Below, piece after piece: positions 1 through 13,400 of a stretch of 64,000 nucleotides of DNA. Position 1 is the first letter of the stretch. Every line of letters starts with the position of its first letter. The position numbers and the translations under genes were made by a program. The stretch lies in contig NW_024881322.1 of NCBI RefSeq assembly GCF_018691265.1, forward strand, positions 4,526,001-4,590,000. The letters run 5' to 3'. This stretch comes from Tyto alba (lineage: Eukaryota > Chordata > Aves > Strigiformes > Tytonidae). The notes below the pieces were generated by a model. The model was not told the DNA's origin, did not search any database, and was given only the letters and a program-made list of their open reading frames with translations.

Positions 1-2904
1 GAGGAGCGCTCCAGACCGGAATCCTCTGGCTTTTCCACTCATTGCTTAGAGGAACTCCAAGCCTGCACAAAACAATACAGGTTTTCTGACTTTTTCACAG
101 CGACACTTTTGTCCTTTTGCCTTTTTGCAAGGCCACAGATCCACAGCAACAACCCTTTAGCTGAAAGCCTGTTGTAAGCTGAACCAACAGTAGCAGATGC
201 AGAAACAGATTTCCCTGGGGAAAGAACGTCAAATCAGTCTGACAACTGTAGTGGCAAGTACTAGCAATGTTCATTGCCCTTGTAAATCTCGGGGATAAAC
301 ATCCCTAAAATGTCAGTGACTGATGGTGAATGTTGAGTAGAGTGTAAGTGTTGTAGTACACAGTATACATTCCGGTGCTGTCATTGCATAAAAATGGCAA
401 TGAAGGATCATTTCTATCGGGCAGGGTGTAATTGCCTATGTTATGGCATGGAGCTCATGGGCAGGCAGTGCTGAGTGGGTGAAGATACTTCTACGTGAAC
501 TTGCCGTGATCATCAGTGTTCATTGATTCTTTTACTCCCTTATATTTATTTACTACTGTCCAGGTGGATGTTTCCTCTTACTGAAGCAGTAATTGGTTAT
601 GCATAGTGCAGTGGCAAGAGCTGTGCAAACGTTAAAATGTGGATATGATGCATTCCTGTTGATGGAAGCAAGAAGAAAAGCAAAATTCCTGCCGATGGAA
701 GCATAAGAGAAGCAAATTATTCCATCTCTCTCCACTGTGGCATGGAGGTCCCTATAACAGTCTCAGGGGGTTTCTAGTCCAGTTTTGATCCTTATTTGAA
801 TGAAACATTTATTTTGCTCCCAATGCTACAGCCTTGCAGGACAAAGCTGTGCTAGCTGGACTGGAAAATGTGCCTGCCTTATGACACTGAAGCCACCCTC
901 TAGACAAATTTTTCCTCTCAGCCATCCTTCCAGATACCACCTTTTTACCCTTTTTGCCCTAGAGGGCAAGGAAATAACTGGTGGGACATCAACAACGAGG
1001 GGAATTTCACTGGCAAAGCCAGCAGCCCGCTTATCATTGTTACTTTTTACTCATGCCTGGATCATCGTGCAGTGGTTTCTATGACAACAGAAAAATTATT
1101 TCTTAACATAAATCAAGTTTGTCAGACTTATGCTTGTGCATAGCACTTGCTGAAGGCTAGATAAGCAATTCTGAGACCGAAAGCAGACAAACAGGTCCAC
1201 GCTATGAAAAGGGAGCTACCAAGGATCTGAAATAGAAAAGATCCCTTGCTTTCCTAGGGAAATTTGTTTTGAGTATTGAGTTATGGTTGTTCTTTTATAT
1301 TTTCAGAAAGAAAAGCATGAGAATAGTGAGTATCATGAGTTAATACACTTATCTTTTAAATGCGGAGACTCTGGGACAAATCAACCGTGTTTCTAAGAAA
1401 AGAAGTGTGAATATTCAGCACATAAACAACATAGGAAGAGGAAGGAAGGAGAAGATTTGTAGAAGCTCCTCTTTAGAAAATGTGAAGGGATTTCTGAAAA
1501 TCATGTTCTGTGCCTGTTTCATATGTGGGTAACAATAGTAGTTCTTGGTAACCTGGTCCCCAGAGTGCAAAATCTTAAGTTAAGCTTTTGCTTGCACATT
1601 TTTTCTCATCTTGTCCTCTGGCATCTTTTTATTAGACCCCAAAAATACAGATATCATGGGCAGATTGGAAGGACTGTTTTGCAGACAGTTCATCCTTATT
1701 GCCTGTCTTTATGCTGCATAGCAATGAGCTTTTTAAAAAAGTATAAATTTCTTAACAGCCTGAATGATTAATGGTTGCATCCCATATCTGTTTAATCTAG
1801 AATGATCATATTTTTTAGTTATGACAAAACCCTGTCAGAAGTTTCGTGCAATTTTTAACATTGATATAGCTATTGGTTTTAGGCAGCAGGTTACTCTTGT
1901 TAAGCTAAAATAGGTGTTTAATGGACTGTTTTAGTTAAGCTGGCTCTGATGGAGGGGGCATCTTGTGCTTCCCATGGAGGAGAACAAACTCCATGCCTGG
2001 CTATGGAGGATGGGCTATGATACGAATATAGGCGAGCATATTGCCTTCTGTCCACAGCACAACTCCTGCTCATCTCAAAGGGGTCTTCATAGAATGAGCG
2101 AAGACAAAGCCTCATCTTTTGCTGCAGAAGGTAATGGACAGTTTGTTATTTTTTCTCTCTGTTAGTGCTTGATTCAGCAGAACTCAGTAGGAGTGATTTC
2201 TCTCCTCTTCCTTCCCATCTTCCTTTCTCTGTTTCTGCTCTACTTCCTTCTTGGCATCTCTCCTTTCTTCATCCTCCTCCTTCCAGAATTTCCAAATGCA
2301 GCCTCAACTGCATCTTGGCTTCATTTCCATTCCTCTCCATCTGCTAAAATGTATTCATGTATTATGTATCAAATGTTGACATTTATAATGGTGTCAATAA
2401 GGTTTTGAGTCAAAGCCTGAATGGAAATAAGCAATTTGGGCAGCGTTTACCTCTCTTGTCAGTATTGTTTCAGGCTATTTTCAGACTCGAGAAGGGAAAC
2501 ACTGCACAGTTGGGTCCTGCTAGGAAGATTTCCTGAACAACCATGATGAATAGAAGCATTTTTTGATCTTTAATGAAGGTTTAAATGCCAAAGAGTATAG
2601 TGGTTCTGTGTGATTAACTCATGAAGCAAGTGGACCCAGTGTTCCAAGAATTCTGTATCAAAACAAACATATGCAACTGCAGTAAAGTGAATGTGTAGGT
2701 CTTTTGAAACATCCACATCCACACATATGCTTGATTGGGAGTGGTACTGTGTGCTTAAAGATGCAATTCCACAGCTAAATATGACCTAAGGTGGGGTTGC
2801 CCTCCACCTTAGATGCACTCTCCATTCTTCTCTTCACTGATATTTGTCTAATCATACAGTGAGACAGTTAAGGGAGAGAAACTAGCAAATCACTTCATGG
2901 GGGG

Positions 2905-2934
<30 letters not shown>
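2905..2934. repeat. A30 homopolymer
   Basis: A run of 30 A residues directly after six G residues. No AATAAA lies in the preceding 40 bases and no target-site duplication is visible, so a retro-inserted tail is not supported. Confidence 0.9.
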
Positions 2935-2938
<4 letters not shown>

Positions 2939-5590
2939 CGTTTTTCTTCCAATTTAGCTTTCCAAACCAACTCACTGCAGGATTAGGTATGGTTTTGCCA
3001 ATGTGACAGAGAGCCGGAGAATCCAACCAGCAGTGCTGTGGGGCAGAGGGGCAGGTAGTCAAGAGGTAACGGCAACCTAGGTCAGCTTAGAGTGACAGAA
3101 CTGCAGCTTCAGTGGAGATTTTGAAAATCTCAGGCATGACTGCTGTATCCATAAAAGCACCAGAGGTCTGTCAAACATCCTTCGGAAGTATTGTGGCATT
3201 CGTGATGCTTAAATTTACAGCCTTGTCTTCCATTTCTTGTTTTCAATGTATTGATTGCTACCTTTTCTCCAAGCTGTTTTCTATGCATCATACTTTCATT
3301 TTAGTAGAGGTCTCAGACATACATTGTCATCTCTAGATATCTGAATAAGACAAATTTCTCCTGCTATACAGATTTATTTGATTTATGTTTATGGGATGCC
3401 CATAGCTGGCTATTTGGATCTGAACTGCATATACACTAGAATAATTTGATTGCCAGTTCCATAGGTCTTCCAATTACAAGACACTATACTCAGATGGAGG
3501 CAAAATATGAAATAGCATCAGGCAAAGGAGTAGTCAATCCTTATTTTTCCCCAAAGGAGATTTTTTTCTATTTCACTCAATACAAGGTGCAGCACTTGGA
3601 AGGAACAAAACTTGGAATGGAACAAAAAATAATAGAAATCCTTAGGCTTGACTTCTTCTTGGTAAGAAAAAATTGAAATGAGCTGAAATTCTGCTCCTTG
3701 ATTAAGGTGATTGATTAAGTAAGAAATAGATAAGGTAGACTAAGAAGTAAATAGCTGAATCTAGAAGGAAACAGAGATGAAAAGAGGTTAGAGAAGAGAA
3801 AAAAACAATGGTTTTCTGAAGGCTTCAGATAGTCAAAGCCCTGCTCAAATGCCCAGCTAGGTGAACAATGTCCACTTTACTCTTTGATCTTGGTCTGAAA
3901 ATGATTCATGGCATTTAGTGATCCACTATGGCAGGTTGCCAGACAGTTATTAGGGAGTCATAGAAATCAGTCACCGCTCCTCTTCTTACATCCCACCCTT
4001 GTTTTACCTTCATGCAGTTAATCTCTCAGCAGTGTATTTTCAAGTGGGAAAGAAGCACTAGTGAAATGGAGACAACCTCTCTCTCTGTATGGCCCCTCTG
4101 CTGCCCCTGCTTTTGTATTTAAATGTTTTCTCTTGTATTTGGCTCTTGCTGCTCCTGATCTTTTGCAATATATCTCATTTTCTCTAATCATTTTACAAAC
4201 ACAGACTGAATCAAAGGACACCCTCCAGGGGAGAAACAACGTGTCTCAAGATCAAAAGTTCTGCTTTGTTTGCTGTTAGAGGTCACCTACCCTGGATATT
4301 ACATTCACAATTTATTTTTGAGTTGCTGTTTATTCACTCTAAGTGGTTCAACCCATACATAATATCCGAAAAAAGCCCTGGTCTTGAAACAGACTGAGGA
4401 CCACCCAAGAGCTGCTGAACATTTCCCACTCTCATGAAAACTGAAGGTTCAGAGTAACTCCTTGTGCTGTGCCTTAACTCTTCTGGTCAGAGCAGCACTG
4501 AAAAGCTTCACCCTGATGCATCTGCTTCCCACCTTTCCTGTTTGCTAACCATCAGCTAATAGGTACTGACCAGAGCAATGCATTTCTTCAGGTATGTCTC
4601 AAAGAGAGAAGAGCTCGGCAGCACTTTTGGAAACGTAGAACTTTTTAATATATTTTCCATCCACTCAGCAATATCTATAGGAAATAACAAATCTATTGCT
4701 GCAGTTGTAAGTGCTCCAGGAGCCATTAGGAATTGCCTATTCATTGCTCCATGCCATGATGCTTTGGGCCTGGAGAGGAGCTGTGGTTGTTGCCCTCGTT
4801 TTCCCAGGAGTCAAGAGTTAGCGAAAAAGCAGGCAAGATCGCACAGAGAACAACAAGCAATATTGACTGAAATTACCAGTAAATGACCTCTTTCTGAAGA
4901 GCTGCTATGTGTGCGGTGGACACGGTATAGCCACACCAGAAAAACTGTCTTCTTTCAGGCAGGATAATTACCTTGTTCACAAGTCTTTCATGATGACAGG
5001 AAATAATGTCTGATTTATGAGCGATAAATGGTCTTTGACAGAAGAGATCAGTTTTCTTTCTTAGATCACCTTTCTCTCATTCTTGAAATCATTAGCGGAC
5101 AAGTTCTTCACAGGCAAATATTGTATCTCTGTTGAAAGCAAAGCTCCCTCTAACCTCAGTGCTTGAAGGCTTCAGAACCAGGTCCTGGCTGTGTCTTTCC
5201 TTCTGTCCTAACTGTCCTTCCAGACTTGTGTGCAGGATCCTGGGAGCCATGAGAACAAAGCCATGAAGGCCATCTGGTACAGCCCTGTTAAAAGTCCTGT
5301 TGTAGTTTCAGTGTGATGAATACTCTACACTTAACTGGTTGAGATAGTGTTTATATGTAGTTAGAAAAGTTTTTTCTTTTTTCATCAGAGAAGGAGGGAG
5401 CTGGTTATTACCCTTCAAAATGGAAAAAGTTAAATCTGACGTAATTTTTCATCAGAATCTGGTGCTCTCAATCACTGCAAAGGTGCTATTAGTTCTCAGG
5501 TACTTCTGCTGACATCAGTGAGGCCACTTGTGGAGCAGGTTACCATTCACTCTGAGGGAGGAAGGCTATAATCTAGCATATTTGTCAGCC

Positions 5591-5620
5591 TGAAAGTCCA
5601 AAGCCCGAAAGTCCAAAGTC
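5591..5620. repeat. 15-bp tandem duplication
   Basis: TGAAAGTCCAAAGCC is followed by CGAAAGTCCAAAGTC, two mismatches. Confidence 0.8.
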
Positions 5621-6746
5621 ACTGACTTGAGAGAGGTGGACAACTGTAAGTGTCCCTGAAGTCAGAGAGAACTGAGGGTGGAGAGCAAGCCCAGGAGATT
5701 TCCTCGAGTTCTGCATCTACATCTTCAGGAACAACCTCCTGTGGCTACCCAATCAAAGGAAATTAAATGTGAGAATCTCTGCAGGAGAATTCCTAATCCC
5801 ATCCCTCAGTAGACGACCACAGGACTTTGTGGGAGACTGTGTTTTGTATCAATTGCAAGAATTTTCAGTTTAAATGTCTCATTCTGATATATGTGACATC
5901 CATGACTTTTCATCGGCTACAGTCTGACCCTGCAGTGCCATCACAGGATGATATATGTCTGTCTTATAATGGAGGCAAAGCTCCTTCTCTCAGGAGGTGA
6001 ATTGAATTCAGAAATGTAGCCAACCTACATGCAACTCACGGGAAGGAGTATATTATCTGGTTTCCCTTTATTACTTATAGTCACTGGGATCCATTAAAGC
6101 AGCAGGGCTGCACAAATGTTTGCAAAACTGGAGCTGTATTCTTTTAACCCATACTGCACCTGGAAACACAGTACAGCATTGCATAATGACACCTGAGGGT
6201 GTTGTGAGGGAGAAAAAGGTAACATTGTGAAGTGATTTCAAAAGGAATCGGAAGAGGTGTTTAGTCATAAAGCTAGTATTTAGCAGGTGAAAAGTGACAT
6301 GTCTATAGACAACACAAAAGGTGTTTCAGAGGACAGTGATGGAGAAGGTTATAAGAAGGCTGTGCCAGATGGCAGAACCAACAAATGAGAAAAACTGTAC
6401 TGCTCACAGGAATTTTACATGGCAATACATAGTCTAGTGGGCTATATTCTCAGCTGGTGCAGGCTGGGACTCCACTGATGTCAGTGAAGCCAGCAAGTCC
6501 AGCTGAGGACATGGAGAAAGATGTCTCTTTATTAAACCATTTTGTGTAAGCCGCACTTTGGTTTGTTTTCCCCTTGTAACACTCTAAGGGCCAAATTTGA
6601 CTTAGAAGGCTGTCAAGCATCTTATAATGCCCAACCCTATCAGCATCATCGCTGTCACTTTCAGGATCAACACATGGAGAAGCACTGCAATGCACAGCAA
6701 ACAGCACCCTGTGGACCAAAGCAAGGTGCCCGTGCTGGGCAATAGT

Positions 6747-6781
6747 AACAAATGGTATATGGGCAGGAACAAATGGTATAC
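6747..6781. repeat. 21-bp-period direct repeat
   Basis: AACAAATGGTATA occurs at 6747 and again at 6768, separated by TGGGCAGG. Short and otherwise featureless. Confidence 0.75.
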
Positions 6782-9700
6782 AGCCTCAAAAACAGCCATC
6801 TGAGCTCGCCTGCTCTCACCAGCATACAGCCCGGGACTGGCAGGACCAGAGGTGCTTGGGCAGTCCACACTCCTAGAGAGATGTCACGCTTCATCTCCTC
6901 TGCACACCAGCTGCTTCTGCTCCTCCATTGTTTCCAGAGGAGGCAGGAACGAGCAATTGGAAATCTGTGCACATACTGGCCAATCTGTTGTCCCATTATA
7001 TCCCTAGATCTGCCCTGACTACGTCTAATGCAATAGTGAGCTCAGACACAGGTCACTCTGTGCATTCAGAAACCTGTGAGCAATTTTAAAGGAAAAGCAA
7101 AGCCTTCAACAAGATGGAGTTTTGAGGGAACTAACAATTGTATTCTATATCTTGTAGAATACATGCTTGTGATTTGCAGAGCAACTCCAATGATAAGCAA
7201 AAAGCCATTTGTAGGGAACCAGAGGGCTCCTGTGAGGTTTTGCATGTTTCACTCATGCTTTCATTTGGCAGCATGAATGCTGGAGAAGAATACACCACTT
7301 GATTTTGTTTCCCCTCCATCCCATTTTCCTGGACCTCTGCAAGTCAGGATCTTCCAAGAGAAAAGTTTTGTAGCAATGACAAGCTACATCAGGTAGACCT
7401 CCAGGTAAATGGATAGAGTCTTGTAGTGGCTCAGAAAGTTCACTGTTCTCAAAGTGAGTCACTCTGTTATTTCCTCCCTCAGATTGCAAATGTCATTTCT
7501 TGAGTTTTTCTCTCTATTTTTCATCCATTGCCAAATGCCCTTTAGCTTTTTGGAAAACAGCAAATAAATATGACCCTGTCATATTATGGGTTAAGAGGAA
7601 GAGCCTAAAAGAAAAGTAGGATTTGATGTAAGTACGGCATCAACCAGCTCATGTATTCATCAACTAATCTCAGGCAAGAATCCTGAGACGCTTATCAAGT
7701 TAAACGCTCAGTTCTTTTCTTTTTTTTTTCCCCCCAATTTTTTCCTGTTGTCTTGGGATTTGTTACCTATTCAGAATAGTCATTAATTCTTGTACCGGTA
7801 AATAGGAGTACTTTGGAACCACGTACTGGCTCTTCTGGGTGACTTTTCCTGAACAGTTCCATTCTTGATCACTGCAGTTCAGTAGCAAAGCATTATGAAT
7901 TGAGGCTTCACGAGTCCATTATGAAACTCCTCTCTAGATACAAGATGTCCTAATTTCTGAACAATGTGGACAGTTGTTGAGTTTTTTGGCATGGTGAGGC
8001 TCTCGCTCAGGTCCTCCTCACTATGGCTGTAGCCATAAAAGCACAAATATTAAGGACCTGTTATTTTTCCAACGTTTTCCTGCAACCCCCCTCAAAGCTC
8101 ACCAGAGCATCTATTTTCCAGTCAAAAGTCACTTGCTGCTGTCAGTAGGGCACTAATGAGTTCTCTTTTCTGACTTGGCAGTGAAAAAAGACACAGGGAT
8201 AAAGCCAACTTAGGTATTTTTTCAGTGCTCTTTAGTGCAGCATAGATGTACACCCTGTATATCCTATCCAGGTTGGCAATACCAGTTTGTGTTCATGCTG
8301 GAATGGCTAAAGCGGTACAGCTTATGCGTACAAGCCATTATTTAACCCCTGAGAGAATACAGAAGAGCCTCTGCTGGCAAGTTGTAGCCTGAGCCTCCAG
8401 CCACCTGCCTGTGACTGCTGCACCAGCAGTAACCTCAGGAGCAGGATGGAAGGCAAGTGGGTTTCCAGAAACTATTTTTCTGTCTGTTTGGAAGTCCATT
8501 TTCAGAGCCTGTAGAGAAGAACAGGGTTGAGCAGGCTGCTCAGCTGTCCTTCCTCACTCCAGAGATGCCTGGGGACCTCATCAATACCTGAAAGTTTAAG
8601 CAGAAACTGAAGTTCTTGAGGTTCAGGTGATTTTGAAAGGCTCTGGGTAAGAGGGCCTCTTTTGCAATGTACTTTCTCTTCTCTACGTGTGCACTCATCC
8701 ATGCGGTACAGGCTGGAATTGTAAATCTTGGGCAGAAGAGTAGTCTTGTGAATGAGATTCAGTCCTAGGACTAGGGAGGAAAAGGTTGGCATTAACCTTA
8801 TCCATTATAATTGGTTAGTCTCTGTTTATAGTCAGTGGTCAATGATAGGTACCAAAAGCCATACAGCCCACCAAGCTTACCCACCTTTTTTAGGATGTGA
8901 TAACTGCCCCCAGTGGTGGCCAGTCCCCACCGGACTATACAGATAGTCTCTGTACCAAGAGTAGATGCTTGATATCTAGAAGACTAAATTTGGGTAAGAT
9001 GATTGCCCTCCTACATGACGAGATTTTGTTAGTACTTTAGGCACGATCGCCAGAGACTACACCCAGCTTGGCCACTGTAACCCCTCATTTGGTATTGCAC
9101 CCTCCATTTCTTGGGCATTGCCTTTCTCCGCTGACACTGTAAGAAGCCAAAGATTGGCCGCTCTGGATCACAGCAGTCAAAATCTTTCTTTCCTTTCTTC
9201 CCTTCAAATACCAGGGCCATCAAACTTTATGTCTGAGATAGCATTTAAACTGCAAAATAGCTTTCCTTTCTTATTTATACATACATTCCTTTGCCTCTGC
9301 TCAAGCTGCCTGGATGTCAGGTTTTGGCAACCATGGTGCAAAAGAACCAGGTAGGACTGGGACTGGTGGAGGTTGCAGTCTCACAAAAGAGGTCAGGAAT
9401 GTCTTAGGGATAAGTCAAGCTCCTCGGAGGTAATGAGGAGATTTAATGAACCAGGGTCACGAATTTTACTGGAACATGGTAAGGCAGGGATGCATGTTAC
9501 CAGTACTCGGAGACAGATTTGCAATGTATATTTAGTTGCATGACACCCAGGCTTCATTTGCCATTGAGAGGGATGCTGGGGAGTGGGGAGGACTCTCAAC
9601 AGATTATTTTTGTCCATCTTAAAGACTGTGTCAGCCTACATTGTTTGTGGGTTTGATCTTTATGGCCTAATTTTCAGAGACAACTCTCACCTCCAGCCCC

Positions 9701-10407
9701 AGTGACTCTAACTATACTTTGGAGGATTTACTTCCTGTGAATTCTTAACTACCGTAAATTGCCCTTTTGATTACACAAGGGGGAAATATTACTGCTGTAC
9801 ATAAGAGCTGCGGGATTGGACTCTTGAGGGTTAAGATTCCCCTGGCTATGATCAGCTTCCCCATTTGGTCAGCCTCCAACAAATTGAAGACAAGCAGAGC
9901 ATCAGCATACAATATACAATTACATTTCTGACACATTGCATCTTGCTGTGCCATCTCTTCTTAAATCAAAACCTGTTTTCACTCTTATAATTTAATAGAG
10001 CATGATATGAAGCCTTGAATAGAAATCATTTCTTTTAAATTTGACTGAAAATAGCTTTCCTTACACAGTGAGCTCATGGCTTGTTACTTTATCTTATGGT
10101 CAGTTGGCTTCCCCTTCACACATACACATATTTTATGAAGTGGATACATACAAATGAGATCTCTAAATTATTAATTTACTTTGTGTTTTATTTTAACAGT
10201 TTTCTTTTATAAAAGTTCTCAGGAAAGGAGTTGACTGTTATGCAAATGCACATTTTGCAGACATAGCACCTATTCTTGTACACAGTCCAACATAGTCAAG
10301 TATATACTCTAATGCTTTTCATTTGAAAAGCACTAGCTGTAATGGCTGCCAAGGAAGAGTTCAGTTTGCATACTTTTGGCACCTCTGGGTTTTGTTAATC
10401 TCTGTGA

Positions 10408-10451
10408 CTGTAAATTTGCAAAATAAGTTCTGTAAATTTTCAAAATAAATT
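10408..10451. repeat. 22-bp tandem duplication
   Basis: Two adjacent units, CTGTAAATTTGCAAAATAAG+TT and CTGTAAATTTTCAAAATAAA+TT, differ at two positions only. The second unit contains AATAAA. Confidence 0.85.
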
Positions 10452-13400
10452 GTATACATTTGTTGATCAGACATAAGGCCCTGTTCTAAGTGAAAACTAG
10501 CCCCTGTTCCTAATGAGTCGGGTACCTAGAGTGAGGTTGTGGGAAAAGCTCTATATTTTATTTTCCCAGCCCTTTAAGGCAATACAGAGTAGTTTCAAGA
10601 CTCAAGACTGTGCTACGTTATCTTCTGCTCTCCAAGGTTTTCTGTTAGCTCTAGGAAACAAATATCTGCTGAGAACACTCTGTACAAGTCCTGGTCAGAT
10701 GTCTGGCCACTTCAGGCTCCACTTATGTCTTAAATCCCTTTACCCGCATTTCTGGTGTGATTGCAGGCTATGATAACAGTGTTTTCAGCCACTCATTGCA
10801 GGAGATCTTTGTGTTAATGAGAAAAAGGAAAGAAAAACTGGTTTCTACATTTTGGTGCTGTGGAGTTGTAATTAATTAGCCCTGTGCGAATTTTAAGAAG
10901 TTGAGTGAAATTGTCTTCTTTGATCCGCTATTAACAAAAAACTTCTGCACAATATAGTCCTGATTATTCAGCCTAGCAACGTCATTCATACAGGTGCAGT
11001 TTACCCTTTCTTTTCATTTTCTTTTGAGCATTTCTAGAAACAGCAACACTAGACATAAGTAATCCATCAATCACATCTCATGGTATCTTGGTAACTTTTC
11101 TCTATACTGTATAGCTTGGGTCAGAATGAAGTAGCCAGGAGCATTTCTTATTTGTGGTAACTTTAGTTTGTTTTCCAAAGGGTGCAGAAAATAAAGTTGT
11201 CCTTCATTAAATACATGTTAGCAGGAAAAGCAGACTAAGCGGCAGACGATTTACGTCTATTCTGATCTGGAACATGAGTTAGGATGGGCTTACCTCTTGG
11301 CAACTTCACCCGTACTGAAAAGTGTGCTTAAGTGTCCTTCTGTGTACAGTACAACCAGGTTTCTTGTCCCAGCATGGATTGTCCATTTTTATGCTTACAC
11401 ATTACAGCAGAAAACCTTGGCATTCGGGTAGGCAAATGTTTATTATGAAGTACAGGTAGTATTTTAAAGAGAGCTGTATCTCTGGGTCAGAGGTTCTCTG
11501 CCATATCTGTCAAAAACTAAGTTCAGTCAAATGAGAAAGCCCTGCTCATAGTGCCTCATTAGCTTGGCATTGGTTTGCAGGACCGTGTGCCACCATGGCC
11601 CATGTTTGTTCAGGAGAGCTGTTGCACCAACAGTGATGCAACTGATTACTCTGACAGCCTGAAGAGACTTGCAAGAGGATTAACACTGGAGAACAGAAAA
11701 TGCACTTGGCACAAATGATCTCATTAGAATAGATTTATTTATGGAAATATGACAAATTTGAAGGTGTCACTTATATGTGATAGGTTGCTTCAAGAGCGCA
11801 ACACATTTAACATATATGCTCTGTGAAGGATATTCAGGACCAATGCATTTAATGTGGTGGTGAAAATTAATAAGATTTGAAGAAAAAAAAAAAAAAAGAA
11901 GACAAATAAGAGCCAAGGTTAGATTGCATGTATTTTAGAAGCTGTGTCTGTTGACTCTAAAAGCTGTAACATTGGTTAAAGGGATTTTGAGCTTGTGTGC
12001 AGGAAGATAAAATGTCAACAACTTGCAGAAGTCTGAAATATTAGAGTGACATTAAAACAACTTGATTACACCTCACAAGGTCAATGTGACTTTTCACAAA
12101 ACATTTGTTACAATGTCCAGAAATCTGCTGAACAACCAGATTCAAGTATTTCCTCCCACAACTAGCCCACTGTGACTGGAAAAAAAGAAGAAGAAAATCA
12201 AAGTACAGTGTCTTGCGCAGTTTACTAGCCAAAAAGACAAGTGGCAAGTGGCAGAAGTTGGATTCCTTTATCTTGTAGTCAAAGGGAAAATAATGGGAGG
12301 ACATGTCCTGTTGCACTTACTGCACAGTAGCTTGTTTTTGCACTCTGCAACTGAAACAAGAGACATGATCTTGATCTTCAGGGTAAACCTGATCTCCACA
12401 GAGACCAACACAGAGGTGATAAGCACTGAGCACTTCAAAAATACAAACCTTGCAAGACAATTAAGATCATGTCCAATTTCATAACATTGTGATAGAGCTG
12501 GTCTGTCAGCACCACAATTAGCCACATGTAAATGCAAAACCAAGAGTCTGTGTCAACTCTGCTAAGCGATCCCTCACCACAGACAGAGTCAGAAATATCC
12601 CAGGAGGTGAGAGCTGACTCAACAGCTTGAAGCTCCCTTACTGTCAGCAGGGACTTCAAAGGTACTGAAGTACAGGGCCCACTGAACTGCTGTTAAGATT
12701 GAGAGCGTGGATCTCATTTTAAGGAAGAGCCTGTTGAAACTTAACAGGAGAGCTATGTTTCATGGAAACATCCCACCTAACATTAAGAGAACAGTACAAA
12801 GTATTATGACTGAGCACCATAAACGTCAGCGTTATAACCTTAACTCTGCCCCTTGGTCCATCACAGTACCACTTTGGGAGGGCACATTTTAGGATACACA
12901 GCTGACTGTAAGGAAATCCTGGAAAGCCTGTAGCTTCCATTGACATGTGTCTTAAAATATTTCCCCCTGAGTCTCTCAAACTGATCCCAAGCCAGCGGTC
13001 CCTCCCCACCTAAAGCAGCAGCCTTTCTCTTCTGATACCCGTTTCTTGTGGAGTCCAAGGGAGGGGAAATTCTGCTGCTGCTCTGTGAATCCCCTAGGTA
13101 TTCTGAGAAAGACTTTTATAAAATTTACTATCAGCTAAGCATTACCTGGTTCATGTAATTCCTGGAGGCTGTGGGAGGTGAGAGTTCAGAGAACAGCTAT
13201 GCCTCTACTACCGTGAGACTATATCTTTTTCCTGCTCCAACAGGCAGCAGGAATGTGGCACAAATGTTCTCCTTTCACTGTTGTTAAGCTGTGGCCAAGA
13301 ATGCTACAACTGTAAACACATCAGCTTAATCAATATTAACTGAAATTGCAAGAATAATTTCCACCGGTTAAATAAAAAATGCTTTCACTTCAGGTGAAGG

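Larger units (their letters stand above)
1..10000. other. Intergenic sequence, no supported gene
   Basis: AT-rich unique sequence with short chance open frames only (all under about 110 codons). It contains the A30 run at 2905 and the small direct repeats at 5591 and 6747. I found no coding exon with splice sites and recognisable peptide, no tRNA-like structure and no clear mobile element. Confidence 0.7.

Noticed and set aside
2905..2934. A30 run as the tail of a retro-inserted gene copy
   Set aside because: No polyadenylation signal just upstream, no gene-like sequence before it and no target-site duplication seen.
10313..10332. 9-bp inverted repeat TGCTTTTCA / TGAAAAGCA
   Set aside because: Too short, loop of only 2 bases, and AT-rich; expected by chance in 64 kb.
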